Positions 1 through 6,970 of a stretch of 17,246 nt of DNA are shown here, piece by piece. The position numbers and the translations under genes were made by a program. Origin of the DNA: Croceicoccus sp. (GTDB taxonomy: Bacteria > Pseudomonadota > Alphaproteobacteria > Sphingomonadales > Sphingomonadaceae); assembly GCA_029936705.1 (NCBI GenBank), contig JAPYSD010000026.1, forward strand, positions 1-17,246, given 5' to 3'. The first letter of the stretch is position 1. Each line of letters starts with the position of its first letter. The notes under the pieces are model-generated. The model did no database searches, was not told the origin of the DNA, and saw only the letters and a program-made list of their open reading frames with translations.

Positions 1-1630
1 GCTCTTCGCTGGAGACCCCGGCCTTATCGGCGATCTTTTCGCGGATCGCTTCGCAGGCGATGACGACGGCCGAACCGATGGAAACCGCGCCCCAGCTGCC
101 ACCCGATCCGGGTCCGCGGGGGAAGTCGGTATCACCCAGTTCGACCAGCACGTTCTCTGGCGCCAGGCCCAGCATTTCGCCGGCGATCTGCGTCAGGATC
201 GCATAGGTGCCGGTTCCAATATCGGTCATGTCGCTCTGCACGCGGGCGGTGCCGTCGGCGGACAGCGTAACCCGGGCCTTGGCTTCCGACACGTTATGGA
301 CACGCGCGGCGCTGGCCATGCCGGTGCCGATCCACCAGTCGCCCTCGCGCTTCTGGCGGGGCTTGCGCGGGCCATTGTCCCAGCCGAATGCTTCCGCACC
401 CTTGCTCAGGCAGTCGGCAAGTTCGTGTTCGGTGAACGGCAGCCCCTTCGACGGGTCCTTTTCGGGAATGTTGCGCAGGCGCAGTTCGACGGGGTCGATA
501 CCCACTTCCTCGGCGAGGCAATCCATCGCCGCTTCCAGCACGGGCATGCCGACGGCCTCGCCCGGCGCACGGACCGATCCGGCGGTCATCTGGTGGATGC
601 GCGCAACCTTCAGCTCCATCAGCCGGTTGTCGCCGCCATAGAGGAACGCGCTGGACTGCAGCACCGGTTCGGCAAATTCCTCGCCGGGCAAGTTCGACAC
701 GCGAGCTTCGTGGCCAAAGCCGATCAGGCGGCCTTCCTCATCGGCGGCAAGCCGCACGCGCTGCTGCGTTTCCGAACGGCGCATGATCGCCTGGAACACC
801 TGCTGACGGCTCATCACGACCCTTACCGGGCGCTCCAGTTCCATCGCGGCCAGTGCCGCCGCCGTAACCTCTTCGCTCAGGCCCAGCTTGGATCCGAAAC
901 CCCCGCCGACATAGCGGCTGACGATGCGGATCTTATCCTCGGGCAGGTCGAGCGAATCCGACAGTTCCGAAATATTGTAATTCGGCATCTGCAGCGACGC
1001 GTACACGGTCAGCTTTTCGCCGTCCCATTCCGCCATTGCCGCATGCGGTTCCATCGCCGCGCTGGCGTGGCCATGAGTGACATAGCTTACATCAACGGTA
1101 TGCGGCGCGCTGGCCATCGCCTGCGCCACGTCGCCCATGCGAACATTGCCGTCACCTTCCTCGGTCTCGGCCTCGTCGGGATCGAACTGGATATCAGCCA
1201 GGTCGTCCGCTTCGTACGAAAACGGCAGATGCTTCGCCGCATGGGTCGCCTTCTCAAAGCTCGTCGCCACGACGAGCGCGAAGGGCTGCCCGAAATAGGC
1301 GATCTGCATCGGCTCCTGCTCGGGCGCTTCGCCTGCGCCGCCCTGTGCAGGGCGCGTGGTCAGGCGCTTGTCGTCGATGACGGCGACGACGCCGTCCATC
1401 TCCAGCGCTTCCTGCTTGTCGATGCCGGTGATGCGGCCCTTGGCAAAGGGTGCTGTCACCAGCACGCCGATCAGCGTGCCTTCGGCATGATATTCGGCGG
1501 CATAGGGCGCGGTGCCGGTTACCTTGGCCAGCCCCTCGGGCCGCGACAATGCCTTGCCGATGATGTCCTGCGACCCGCGATCCAGCAGATTGCGCGTGTC
1601 GGGTTCGTCCTGCTTGAAATGCACTGTCAC
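1..1630 (-). CDS. paoC: Molybdopterin-binding (large) subunit of a PaoC-type aldehyde oxidoreductase, partial
   Basis: Catalytic molybdenum-cofactor subunit of a xanthine-dehydrogenase-family enzyme. In the PaoABC family this subunit oxidises aldehydes to acids with water as the oxygen source. Translation from a GTG gives 543 codons with no stop before the window edge, so the C-terminus is missing; that part normally carries the active-site Glu, and E. coli PaoC is about 730 residues. Visible motifs are IGKALSRPEGLAKVTGTAPYAAEY near residues 24-46 (family N-terminal domain, residues cited only as a region), YVGGGFGSK near 240-248 and GSGGSWGA near 515-525, all typical of Mo-cofactor contacts. 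The GTG overlaps the TGA of the FAD subunit gene as GTGA, implying translational coupling. Family assignment is firm; the paoC name and the substrate are inferred from the neighbouring subunits. The sequence has no signal peptide. Confidence 0.9.
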   Translation of the reverse strand, partial: MTVHFKQDEPDTRNLLDRGSQDIIGKALSRPEGLAKVTGTAPYAAEYHAEGTLIGVLVTAPFAKGRITGIDKQEALEMDGVVAVIDDKRLTTRPAQGGAGEAPEQEPMQIAYFGQPFALVVATSFEKATHAAKHLPFSYEADDLADIQFDPDEAETEEGDGNVRMGDVAQAMASAPHTVDVSYVTHGHASAAMEPHAAMAEWDGEKLTVYASLQMPNYNISELSDSLDLPEDKIRIVSRYVGGGFGSKLGLSEEVTAAALAAMELERPVRVVMSRQQVFQAIMRRSETQQRVRLAADEEGRLIGFGHEARVSNLPGEEFAEPVLQSSAFLYGGDNRLMELKVARIHQMTAGSVRAPGEAVGMPVLEAAMDCLAEEVGIDPVELRLRNIPEKDPSKGLPFTEHELADCLSKGAEAFGWDNGPRKPRQKREGDWWIGTGMASAARVHNVSEAKARVTLSADGTARVQSDMTDIGTGTYAILTQIAGEMLGLAPENVLVELGDTDFPRGPGSGGSWGAVSIGSAVVIACEAIREKIADKAGVSSEE

Positions 1631-2616
1631 GATGCTGTCCCCGTTGCTTCGCCCAGCACGGCCTTCAGCGTGCGCCGGGCAAGCGGTATCTTGAAATCGT
1701 TCTCGCCATAGCCCTGCGCGTCTTCCAGCAGCAGGTCGGCGGCCTTGTCGAAAAGCGCTATGTCGGGCGCCTTGCCGACAAGCAGCTCCGCGATACGCGG
1801 ATCGTGCCTTGGCTTGTGCGCCAGTCCGCCAAAGGCCAGGTCCGCCCGTTCGATCAGCCCCTCATCGCCCACCGCGACGACTGCAGCGACCGATACCAGC
1901 GCAAAGGCATAGGACGACCGTTCGCGCACCTTGCGATAGATCTGCTTGCCAGCCACCGGTTTGGGCAATGTCACGCCGGTGATGATCTCGCCTTCTTCCA
2001 GCACATTGTCGCGCCAGGGCGTGTCGCCGGGAAGCCGGTGGAAATCGCGAACCGGCACCACGCGGGACCGGTCGTTATCGCCCGCAATCTCGACCTGCGC
2101 ATCCAGCGCCGCCAGCGCGACGGCCATGTCGCCCGGATAGGTCGCGATGCACTGGTCGCTGGTACCCAGCACCGCGTGCAGCCGGGCGACCCCCTTGATC
2201 GCGCCGCAGCCGGAGCCGGGGTCGCGCTTGTTGCAAGGCTGGTCGATATTGGTGAAATAGTAGCAGCGCGTCCGCTGGCACAGATTGCCGCCGGTCGTCG
2301 CGCGGTTGCGCAATTGCTGGGTGGCACCCGCCAGGATCGCGCGCGAAAGAACGGGCCAGTCCGCCCGCACCCGCTCATCCACCGCGACCGCCGTATTGCT
2401 GGCCAGCGCACCGATCCGTAGGCCGCCGTCGTCCATCGTATCGATGCCCGCCATCGACAGGCGATTGATGTCGACCAGCGTGCCGGGCGTTTCGACTTCC
2501 AGTTTCAGCAGATCGACCAGATTGGTCCCCCCGCCGATCGGCTGCGTCTGTTCGTCGGCGCAAAGCTGGGATGCGTGGACCAGGCTGTCCGCGCGCTGAA
2601 TATCGAAGGGTTTCAC
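1627..2616 (-). CDS. paoB: FAD-binding (medium) subunit of PaoB-type aldehyde oxidoreductase with an extra Fe-S motif
   Basis: Electron-transfer subunit, 329 residues, CO-dehydrogenase flavoprotein (FAD_binding_5) fold. IGGGTNLVD at residues 27-35 is the FAD pyrophosphate-binding loop. A cysteine-rich insertion after TTGGN places Cys at about 113, 118, 128 and 137 (CQRTRC, QPCNKRDPGSGCG). In E. coli PaoB and 4-hydroxybenzoyl-CoA reductase beta subunits a matching insertion binds an additional [4Fe-4S] cluster, so one is expected here. The open frame extends further upstream, but the start is placed at the GTG whose bases overlap the TGA of the upstream Fe-S subunit gene (GTGA). From this start the FAD domain begins normally (VKPFDIQRA) and the length fits E. 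coli PaoB (318). The 3' end overlaps the paoC-type GTG in the same way. Confidence 0.9.
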   Translation of the reverse strand: MKPFDIQRADSLVHASQLCADEQTQPIGGGTNLVDLLKLEVETPGTLVDINRLSMAGIDTMDDGGLRIGALASNTAVAVDERVRADWPVLSRAILAGATQQLRNRATTGGNLCQRTRCYYFTNIDQPCNKRDPGSGCGAIKGVARLHAVLGTSDQCIATYPGDMAVALAALDAQVEIAGDNDRSRVVPVRDFHRLPGDTPWRDNVLEEGEIITGVTLPKPVAGKQIYRKVRERSSYAFALVSVAAVVAVGDEGLIERADLAFGGLAHKPRHDPRIAELLVGKAPDIALFDKAADLLLEDAQGYGENDFKIPLARRTLKAVLGEATGTAS

Positions 2617-3113
2617 GACTGCGCCTCCCGCACGGATTCTATCGCCTTGACGATATTGGAATAGGCGCCGCAGCGGCAGAGATTGCCGCTCATCCGCTCG
2701 CGAATCTCCTCGCCGCTGAAGTCGATCTTGCCGGTCAGGTCTTCGCTGGCGTCGCTGGGCCAGCCATTGGCGATCTCGTCCATCATCGCGGTGGCCGAAC
2801 AGATCTGGCCCGGCGTGCAATAGCCGCACTGGTAACCGTCATGCTCGACAAAGGCGAGCTGCAGCGCCGACGGATCGTCGGGCGTGCCCAGCCCCTCGAT
2901 CGTGGTCACGCTGTCGCCGTCGTGCAGGGCCGCCAGGGACAGGCAGCTGTTGATGCGCATGCCGTTGACGATCACGGTACAGGCGCCGCACTGGCCGTGG
3001 TCGCAGCCTTTCTTGGTGCCGGTCAGTCCCAGGTCGCCGCGCAGGAAATCGAGCAGGCTGACGCGCGGATCGTCGGGCAGCTCGTGGCTTTCGGAATTAA
3101 CGGTGATGGGCAA
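2613..3113 (-). CDS. paoA: [2Fe-2S] (small) subunit of PaoA-type aldehyde oxidoreductase
   Basis: Small iron-sulfur subunit, 166 residues, passing electrons from the Mo centre to FAD. The N-terminal plant-ferredoxin domain has Cys37, Cys42, Cys45 and Cys57 (GCDHGQCGAC...NSC). The C-terminal helical domain has Cys96, Cys99, Cys146 and Cys148 (QCGYCTPGQ and NLCRCGAY), so both [2Fe-2S] sites are complete. The start is TTG (ends at base 3113), supported by a GAGGAG Shine-Dalgarno sequence at 3120-3125 with a 6-nt spacer; there is no better in-frame ATG. E. coli PaoA is about 229 residues because it carries a Tat leader. This protein has none, so the complex is probably cytoplasmic unless exported through a partner, and none of the visible partners has a leader. 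It is the first gene of the trio and lies 107 bp after nadE. Confidence 0.93.
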   Translation of the reverse strand: MPITVNSESHELPDDPRVSLLDFLRGDLGLTGTKKGCDHGQCGACTVIVNGMRINSCLSLAALHDGDSVTTIEGLGTPDDPSALQLAFVEHDGYQCGYCTPGQICSATAMMDEIANGWPSDASEDLTGKIDFSGEEIRERMSGNLCRCGAYSNIVKAIESVREAQS

Positions 3114-3123
3114 GTTCGTCTCC

Positions 3124-3174
3124 TCAGCCTTCCCAATGCGCGAGAACGCCGGGGTTTCCGAAGAGGTCGTTCAT
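3124..3174 (-). CDS. Possible 16-residue leader ORF ahead of the Fe-S subunit gene
   Basis: A short ATG-started frame encoding MNDLFGNPGVLAHWEG lies in the 107-bp gap between nadE and the Fe-S subunit gene. Its TGA runs directly into the GAGGAG ribosome-binding site of that gene (TGAGGAG), which would let a terminating ribosome re-initiate at the downstream TTG. Its own ribosome-binding site is weak. I do not recognise the peptide; it may be chance. Confidence 0.2.
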   Translation of the reverse strand: MNDLFGNPGVLAHWEG

Positions 3175-3220
3175 TGTGCCGCAAGCTCGACAAGGCGAAG
3201 CGCCAGCGCGGTGAGCCGAG

Positions 3221-5245
3221 TTACCGGCCGTCCCCCTGCCCCGGCACGTTCGCACGCAGTTCGTCCAGCCACGGCTGTGCACTCGCATCCGATGGCGCAC
3301 GCCAGTCGCCCCGCGGGCTGAGCGCGCCCGCCGACGACACCTTCGGCCCATTGGGCATGGCAGAGCGCTTGAACTGGCTGAACGCGAAGAAGCGGCGCAG
3401 GAAAGCCTCGAGCCAATTAACAATGGTGGGCAGGTCGTATTCGCGGCGTTCCCGTTCCGGAAACTCGGCCGGCCAGCTGCCCCGTGCCGCCTCGCGCCAG
3501 GCATGCCAGGCCAGGAACGCGACCTTGGATGGGCGCTGGCCAAAGCGGACGACGTGATGCAGAAAGAAATCGTTGAGCTCGTAGGGACCGATGGTGTCTT
3601 CGGTGCTCTGCACCTCGCCGTCCTCGCCGATGGGGACCAGTTCGGGCGTGATCTCGGTTTCCAGGATCGACCGTAGGACATCGGCGGTCGCATCGTCGAA
3701 CTGCCTGGTGCGGGTGGTCCAGCGGATCAGGTACTGGATCAGCGTCTTGGGCACGCCGGAATTGACCGCATAATGGCTCATCTGGTCGCCCACGCCATAG
3801 GTGCACCACCCCAGCGCCAGTTCGGACAAATCGCCGGTGCCGATGACGAAGCCGCGATGCTGCCCCGCAAGGCGGAACAGATAATCGGTGCGCAGCCCCG
3901 CCTGCACATTCTCGAACACCGTGTCGTACACGTCCTCGCCGCGCGCGAAGGGATGGTCCATGTCCGACAGCATCAGCCTGGCCGCGGGGCGGATGTCGAT
4001 TTCCTCGGCATGGATGCCCAGTGCCTTCATCAGCTTCCAGGCGTTGGTCTTCGTGCCTTCCGTCGTGCCGAACCCCGGCATGGTATAGCCGCGGATCGTG
4101 CTGCGCGGCAGGCCCAGCCGGTCGCAGACCTTGGCGGCAACGATCAGCGCGTGGGTGGAATCCAGCCCGCCCGATACGCCGATGACCAGGCTCTCGCCGC
4201 TCGTCGCCTGGAACCGGCGCATCAGCCCGTCGACCTGGATGTTGAACGCCTCGAAACAATCCTCGTCCAGCTTGTGCTGCCGGTTGGGGACAAAGGGGAA
4301 GCGGCGGATCCGGCGGATCAGGCCGCTATCGCCCGCAGCCGGCAGATGATCGAACCGGATGGTGCGGAATTGCCGTTCGGGCCGCCCCGCGGCATCGACC
4401 GCATCGCCAAAGGTCTGCAACCGCAGGCGGTCGTTCAGGATACGCTCGCAATCGACGTCGGCGATGCATAGCTCGGGCGCCAGCGTGAACCGCTCGCTCT
4501 CGCACAGCAGGTCGCCGAGTTCGTAGATCATGCCCTGCCCGTCCCAGGCCAGGTCGGTCGTGCTCTCGCCATGCCCGGCGGCGGAATAGACATAGGCCGA
4601 AGCGGTGCGCGAGCTTTGCGCTCGGCACAGCATGTGACGCTCGTCCGCCTTGCCGATGGTGATGTTGGAAGCCGAAAGGTTTGCTAGGATCGTCGCGCCC
4701 GCCAGCGCGCCGCGCGTCGATGGCGGGTCCGGCGCCCAGAAATCCTCGCAGATCTCGGCGAACACGCTGAAGCCCGGCAGATCGGCGGCGGCGAAGATCA
4801 GGTCGGTGCCGAAGGGCACGCTTTCCCCGCCGATAACGATCTGCTCGTCCGCGATGCCCCGTCCTGCCGCGAACCAGCGCTTTTCATAGAATTCGCGGTA
4901 ATTGGGCAAGAAGCTCTTTGGCACGGCGCCCAGGATCCGTCCGCGATGGATGGCGATGGCGCAATTATAGAGCCGCCCCGACCGCCGCAGCGGAGCGCCG
5001 ACCAGCAGCAGCGGGATCATATCCGCGCTTGCCTGGGCAATCTCTATCAGCGCTTCTTCGGCCGCGTCGAGCAGCGCGCTCTGCATCACCAGGTCGTCGA
5101 GTGCGTAGGAGGATACGCACAATTCGGGAAAGACCAGCAGATCGACTTTCCGCTCGTGTGCCTTGCGGGCCTCTGCCAGCACTGCGTCGCGGTTGAAGGC
5201 GACATCCGCCGTCCGCACGCAGGGCGTGGCCGCGGCGACCCGCAC
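3221..5245 (-). CDS. nadE: Glutamine-dependent NAD+ synthetase (long type)
   Basis: Converts nicotinic acid adenine dinucleotide to NAD+ with ATP, using ammonia released from glutamine; cytoplasmic. The N-terminal nitrilase-type glutaminase domain has the triad Glu41 (FPEL), Lys110 (VPKSFLP) and Cys166 (EICEDFW), numbered from the GTG given here. The C-terminal synthetase domain has the ATP loop SGGLDS at 358-363, and the end FSQFKRSAMPNGPKVS...LSPRGDWRAPSD is characteristic. It closely resembles the ~680-residue mycobacterial enzyme rather than the short E. coli NadE. The coordinates use the first conventional start (GTG at 5245), but this is probably not the real N-terminus. The conserved residues AFYDLHAHGF continue upstream without a stop, no Shine-Dalgarno precedes the GTG, and a good AGGGGA sits 7 nt before an in-frame ATC at 5288-5290. 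That start would give 689 residues. Confidence 0.95.
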   Translation of the reverse strand: MRVAAATPCVRTADVAFNRDAVLAEARKAHERKVDLLVFPELCVSSYALDDLVMQSALLDAAEEALIEIAQASADMIPLLLVGAPLRRSGRLYNCAIAIHRGRILGAVPKSFLPNYREFYEKRWFAAGRGIADEQIVIGGESVPFGTDLIFAAADLPGFSVFAEICEDFWAPDPPSTRGALAGATILANLSASNITIGKADERHMLCRAQSSRTASAYVYSAAGHGESTTDLAWDGQGMIYELGDLLCESERFTLAPELCIADVDCERILNDRLRLQTFGDAVDAAGRPERQFRTIRFDHLPAAGDSGLIRRIRRFPFVPNRQHKLDEDCFEAFNIQVDGLMRRFQATSGESLVIGVSGGLDSTHALIVAAKVCDRLGLPRSTIRGYTMPGFGTTEGTKTNAWKLMKALGIHAEEIDIRPAARLMLSDMDHPFARGEDVYDTVFENVQAGLRTDYLFRLAGQHRGFVIGTGDLSELALGWCTYGVGDQMSHYAVNSGVPKTLIQYLIRWTTRTRQFDDATADVLRSILETEITPELVPIGEDGEVQSTEDTIGPYELNDFFLHHVVRFGQRPSKVAFLAWHAWREAARGSWPAEFPERERREYDLPTIVNWLEAFLRRFFAFSQFKRSAMPNGPKVSSAGALSPRGDWRAPSDASAQPWLDELRANVPGQGDGR

Positions 5246-5287
5246 GAAACCGTGCGCGTGCAGGTCGTAGAATGCGTGATTGTCCCC

Positions 5288-5303
5288 GATGGTCCCGTCC
5301 CCT
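5288..5303 (-). promoter_or_regulatory. Ribosome-binding site and likely AUC start of nadE
   Basis: On the minus strand AGGGGA (5303 to 5298) is followed by 7 nt and then ATC (5290 to 5288), in frame with nadE and 15 codons before the first GTG. An in-frame TGA at 5321-5323 bounds the possible start, and no ATG, GTG or TTG lies between that TGA and the GTG at 5245. The 15 codons encode the family-conserved segment FYDLHAHGF just before VRVA. A near-cognate AUC start is the simplest reading; a real or artefactual frameshift is the alternative. Confidence 0.45.
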
Positions 5304-5407
5304 GGCGACCGTGTCCAACATCATCTCCGCCGCGGCATCGCCTGCCCGCGCACGGTTATCATTGCCATCAAAGGTTTGCATGCCAAGACGTTCCGCCCGG
5401 CGGATCG

Positions 5408-6724
5408 TCAGCTTCGGTTCGCCGCCGTGACAGGTGCAGGCGTCATCCGGGGCACCAGCAGGTGAATGCACAGCAGCGCCAGCAGATAGGCCAGCCCGGC
5501 ATAGAGCACGATCGGCACGTAGGAGCCGGTCAGCTCAAGCGTCCAGCCCGTCGCCTGCGACATCAAGATGCCGCCGATGGCCCCAGCGGCCCCGCCCATG
5601 CCCAGCACCGTCGCCACCGCCTTGCGCGGGTACAGGTCCGCGATCATCGTGAAGATGTTGGAGCTGAACGCCTGGTGCGCGGCGGTGCCCAGCCCGATCA
5701 GCAGCACCGCCACCATCGGGTTCGGGGCGCTGGCCACGGTCACCAGCGGCAGCGCCAACAGCGCCGCGCACAGCAGCGTCGTCTTGCGCGCCCTGTTGAT
5801 GCTCCACCCCCGCGCGATGAGGTGGGAAGAGAGCCAGCCCCCTGCGATCGATCCGATGTCGGCAAGCAGATAGACGCCCACCAGTGCCGGTCCGATGGTC
5901 GCGAACAGCCCGCTTTCGCGCGTGGGAAACAGCTCCATGCCCTGCGTCTTGGCCAGCAGGTCGGGCAGCCAGAACAGGAACAGGTACCACACCGGATCGG
6001 TAAAGAACTTGCCGCAGATGAAGAACCATGCCTGCCGCTGGCAGATCGCGGTGCTCCAGCTGAGCAACTCGGTCGCGGGTTCCTCGCCGTCCTGGTCGAT
6101 CCAGGCCCGCTCCTCGTCCGATACGCCGGTATGCAGGTGCGGCTGGCGGAAGAAGCGCAGCCAGGCCCACAGCACGACGAAGCCGAGCAATCCGGTCGCG
6201 ATGAAGGCGGTGCGCCAGCCGAATGCCCCGGCCAGTGCGATGGCGATCAGGGGCGTCAGTAGCACGCCGACATTGGCGCCCGCGTTCAGCAGGCCGACGC
6301 CCAGTGCACGCTCGCGCTTGGGAAACCATTCGGCGATGGATTTCACCGCGCCCGGATAGGCGGCGCTTTCCGCCGCGCCCAGCACGATACGCGCAAGGAT
6401 GAACTGCAACGCACTGCGCGCCGCCGCGTGCAGGCAGGCTGCAACGCTCCACACCGCGATCGCGATGGCCATGCCGCGCCGAGTGCCCAGCCTGTCGAGA
6501 AGGCGCCCCACCACCAGCAGGCCGATCCCATAGCTGGCCTGAAAGGCGGTGACGATATTGCCGTAATCCACCTCGGACCAGCCCATGTCCTCCTCGATCA
6601 CGGGCTTCAGCACGCCGATAATCTGCCGGTCGATGTAGTTGATCGTGATCACGCCGAAGAGCAGCGCGCAGATGCCCCATCTGTAGCGGCCCAGCGGCTT
6701 CGCGATCGCTGCGACGGACGCCAT
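5408..6724 (-). CDS. MFS transporter, ACS/ExuT-like (sugar acid or sugar uptake)
   Basis: 438-residue major facilitator with the N-terminal pattern of the anion:cation symporter/hexuronate (ExuT) group. TM1 reads GVITINYIDRQIIGVLKPVI. The loop 2-3 motif is LLDRLGTRRG, TM4-5 contains AAESAAYPGAVKSIAEWFPKRERA, and twelve hydrophobic segments can be counted across the protein. It probably imports an aldonate, uronate or sugar released by the neighbouring glycosidases; the exact substrate cannot be read from sequence. The start is the ATG at 6722-6724 behind AGGAGAGGGG. The frame stays open far upstream, but that part is antisense to the GH3 gene and lies beyond the promoter. It is divergent from GH3 and carries a LacI-type operator in its promoter, so it likely belongs to the same sugar-induced regulon. 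nadE follows 117 bp downstream on the same strand. Confidence 0.92.
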   Translation of the reverse strand: MASVAAIAKPLGRYRWGICALLFGVITINYIDRQIIGVLKPVIEEDMGWSEVDYGNIVTAFQASYGIGLLVVGRLLDRLGTRRGMAIAIAVWSVAACLHAAARSALQFILARIVLGAAESAAYPGAVKSIAEWFPKRERALGVGLLNAGANVGVLLTPLIAIALAGAFGWRTAFIATGLLGFVVLWAWLRFFRQPHLHTGVSDEERAWIDQDGEEPATELLSWSTAICQRQAWFFICGKFFTDPVWYLFLFWLPDLLAKTQGMELFPTRESGLFATIGPALVGVYLLADIGSIAGGWLSSHLIARGWSINRARKTTLLCAALLALPLVTVASAPNPMVAVLLIGLGTAAHQAFSSNIFTMIADLYPRKAVATVLGMGGAAGAIGGILMSQATGWTLELTGSYVPIVLYAGLAYLLALLCIHLLVPRMTPAPVTAANRS

Positions 6725-6742
6725 TCCCCTCTCCTTTGTATC

Positions 6743-6756
6743 TGATAGCGCTACCA
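6743..6756 (-). promoter_or_regulatory. LacI-family-type operator in the MFS promoter
   Basis: The minus strand reads TGGTAGCGCTATCA, a near-perfect palindrome centred on GC with one mismatched arm position. It lies 19 nt before the transporter ATG and overlaps the predicted -10. The same 14-mer is at 12298-12311 and a one-mismatch copy is at 6916-6929. A CG-centred palindrome of this size is the usual form of a LacI-family site. The cognate regulator is not in the window. Confidence 0.75.
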
Positions 6757-6780
6757 TACGCGGGCCGCGATGCTTGGCAA
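6753..6780 (-). promoter_or_regulatory. Predicted sigma-70 promoter of the MFS gene
   Basis: Reading the minus strand: TTGCCA (6780 to 6775), 16-nt spacer, TATGGT (6758 to 6753). The -10 shares four bases with the operator, so a bound repressor would block RNA polymerase. Predicted by eye and untested. Confidence 0.45.
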
Positions 6781-6890
6781 GCATTTCGCCCAGCCCTGCC
6801 TGCGACCGTCCGGTCAAAAGCGAGATCGCTGTTAGAGACATGAAAACGTGGCCCGTCCTCCCTGCGCGGGGGGTGCGCCCGAATTTCCCA

Positions 6891-6918
6891 TGGACAGATG
6901 CCGCCGCCGCCTTAATGA
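6891..6918 (+). promoter_or_regulatory. Weak predicted promoter of the GH3-GH5 operon
   Basis: TGGACA at 6891-6896, 16-nt spacer, TAATGA at 6913-6918, with the operator copy at 6916-6929 overlapping the -10 and downstream side. The hexamers are poor matches, so the exact position is uncertain. The 246-bp divergent region 6725-6970 otherwise holds the MFS promoter and no gene. Confidence 0.25.
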
Positions 6919-6929
6919 TAGCGCTCCCA
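6916..6929 (+). promoter_or_regulatory. LacI-family-type operator upstream of GH3
   Basis: TGATAGCGCTCCCA. Its reverse complement TGGGAGCGCTATCA differs from the two other sites in this window by one base. It lies 41 bp before the GH3 start and shares the divergent region with the MFS operator about 173 bp away, which leaves room for looping between two bound dimers. Confidence 0.65.
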
Positions 6930-6970
6930 CATTTAATACGAGCCGTCGTCGGCCGATCTGGGAGGGGAAG

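Noticed and set aside
296..1711. 471-residue plus-strand open frame opposite the Mo subunit gene
   Set aside because: It lacks recognisable domains and lies exactly antisense to a gene with clear Mo-binding motifs; long antisense frames are common in GC-rich DNA.
4946..6262. 438-residue plus-strand frame rich in Arg, Gln and His
   Set aside because: Shadow of nadE and the MFS gene; its composition is that of a complementary frame and it has no domain.
6857..6876. Possible hairpin CCTCCC-TGCGC-GGGGGG in the divergent region
   Set aside because: The stem needs a G-U pair, is upstream of the predicted GH3 promoter and has no U-tract, so no terminator or riboswitch role can be supported.
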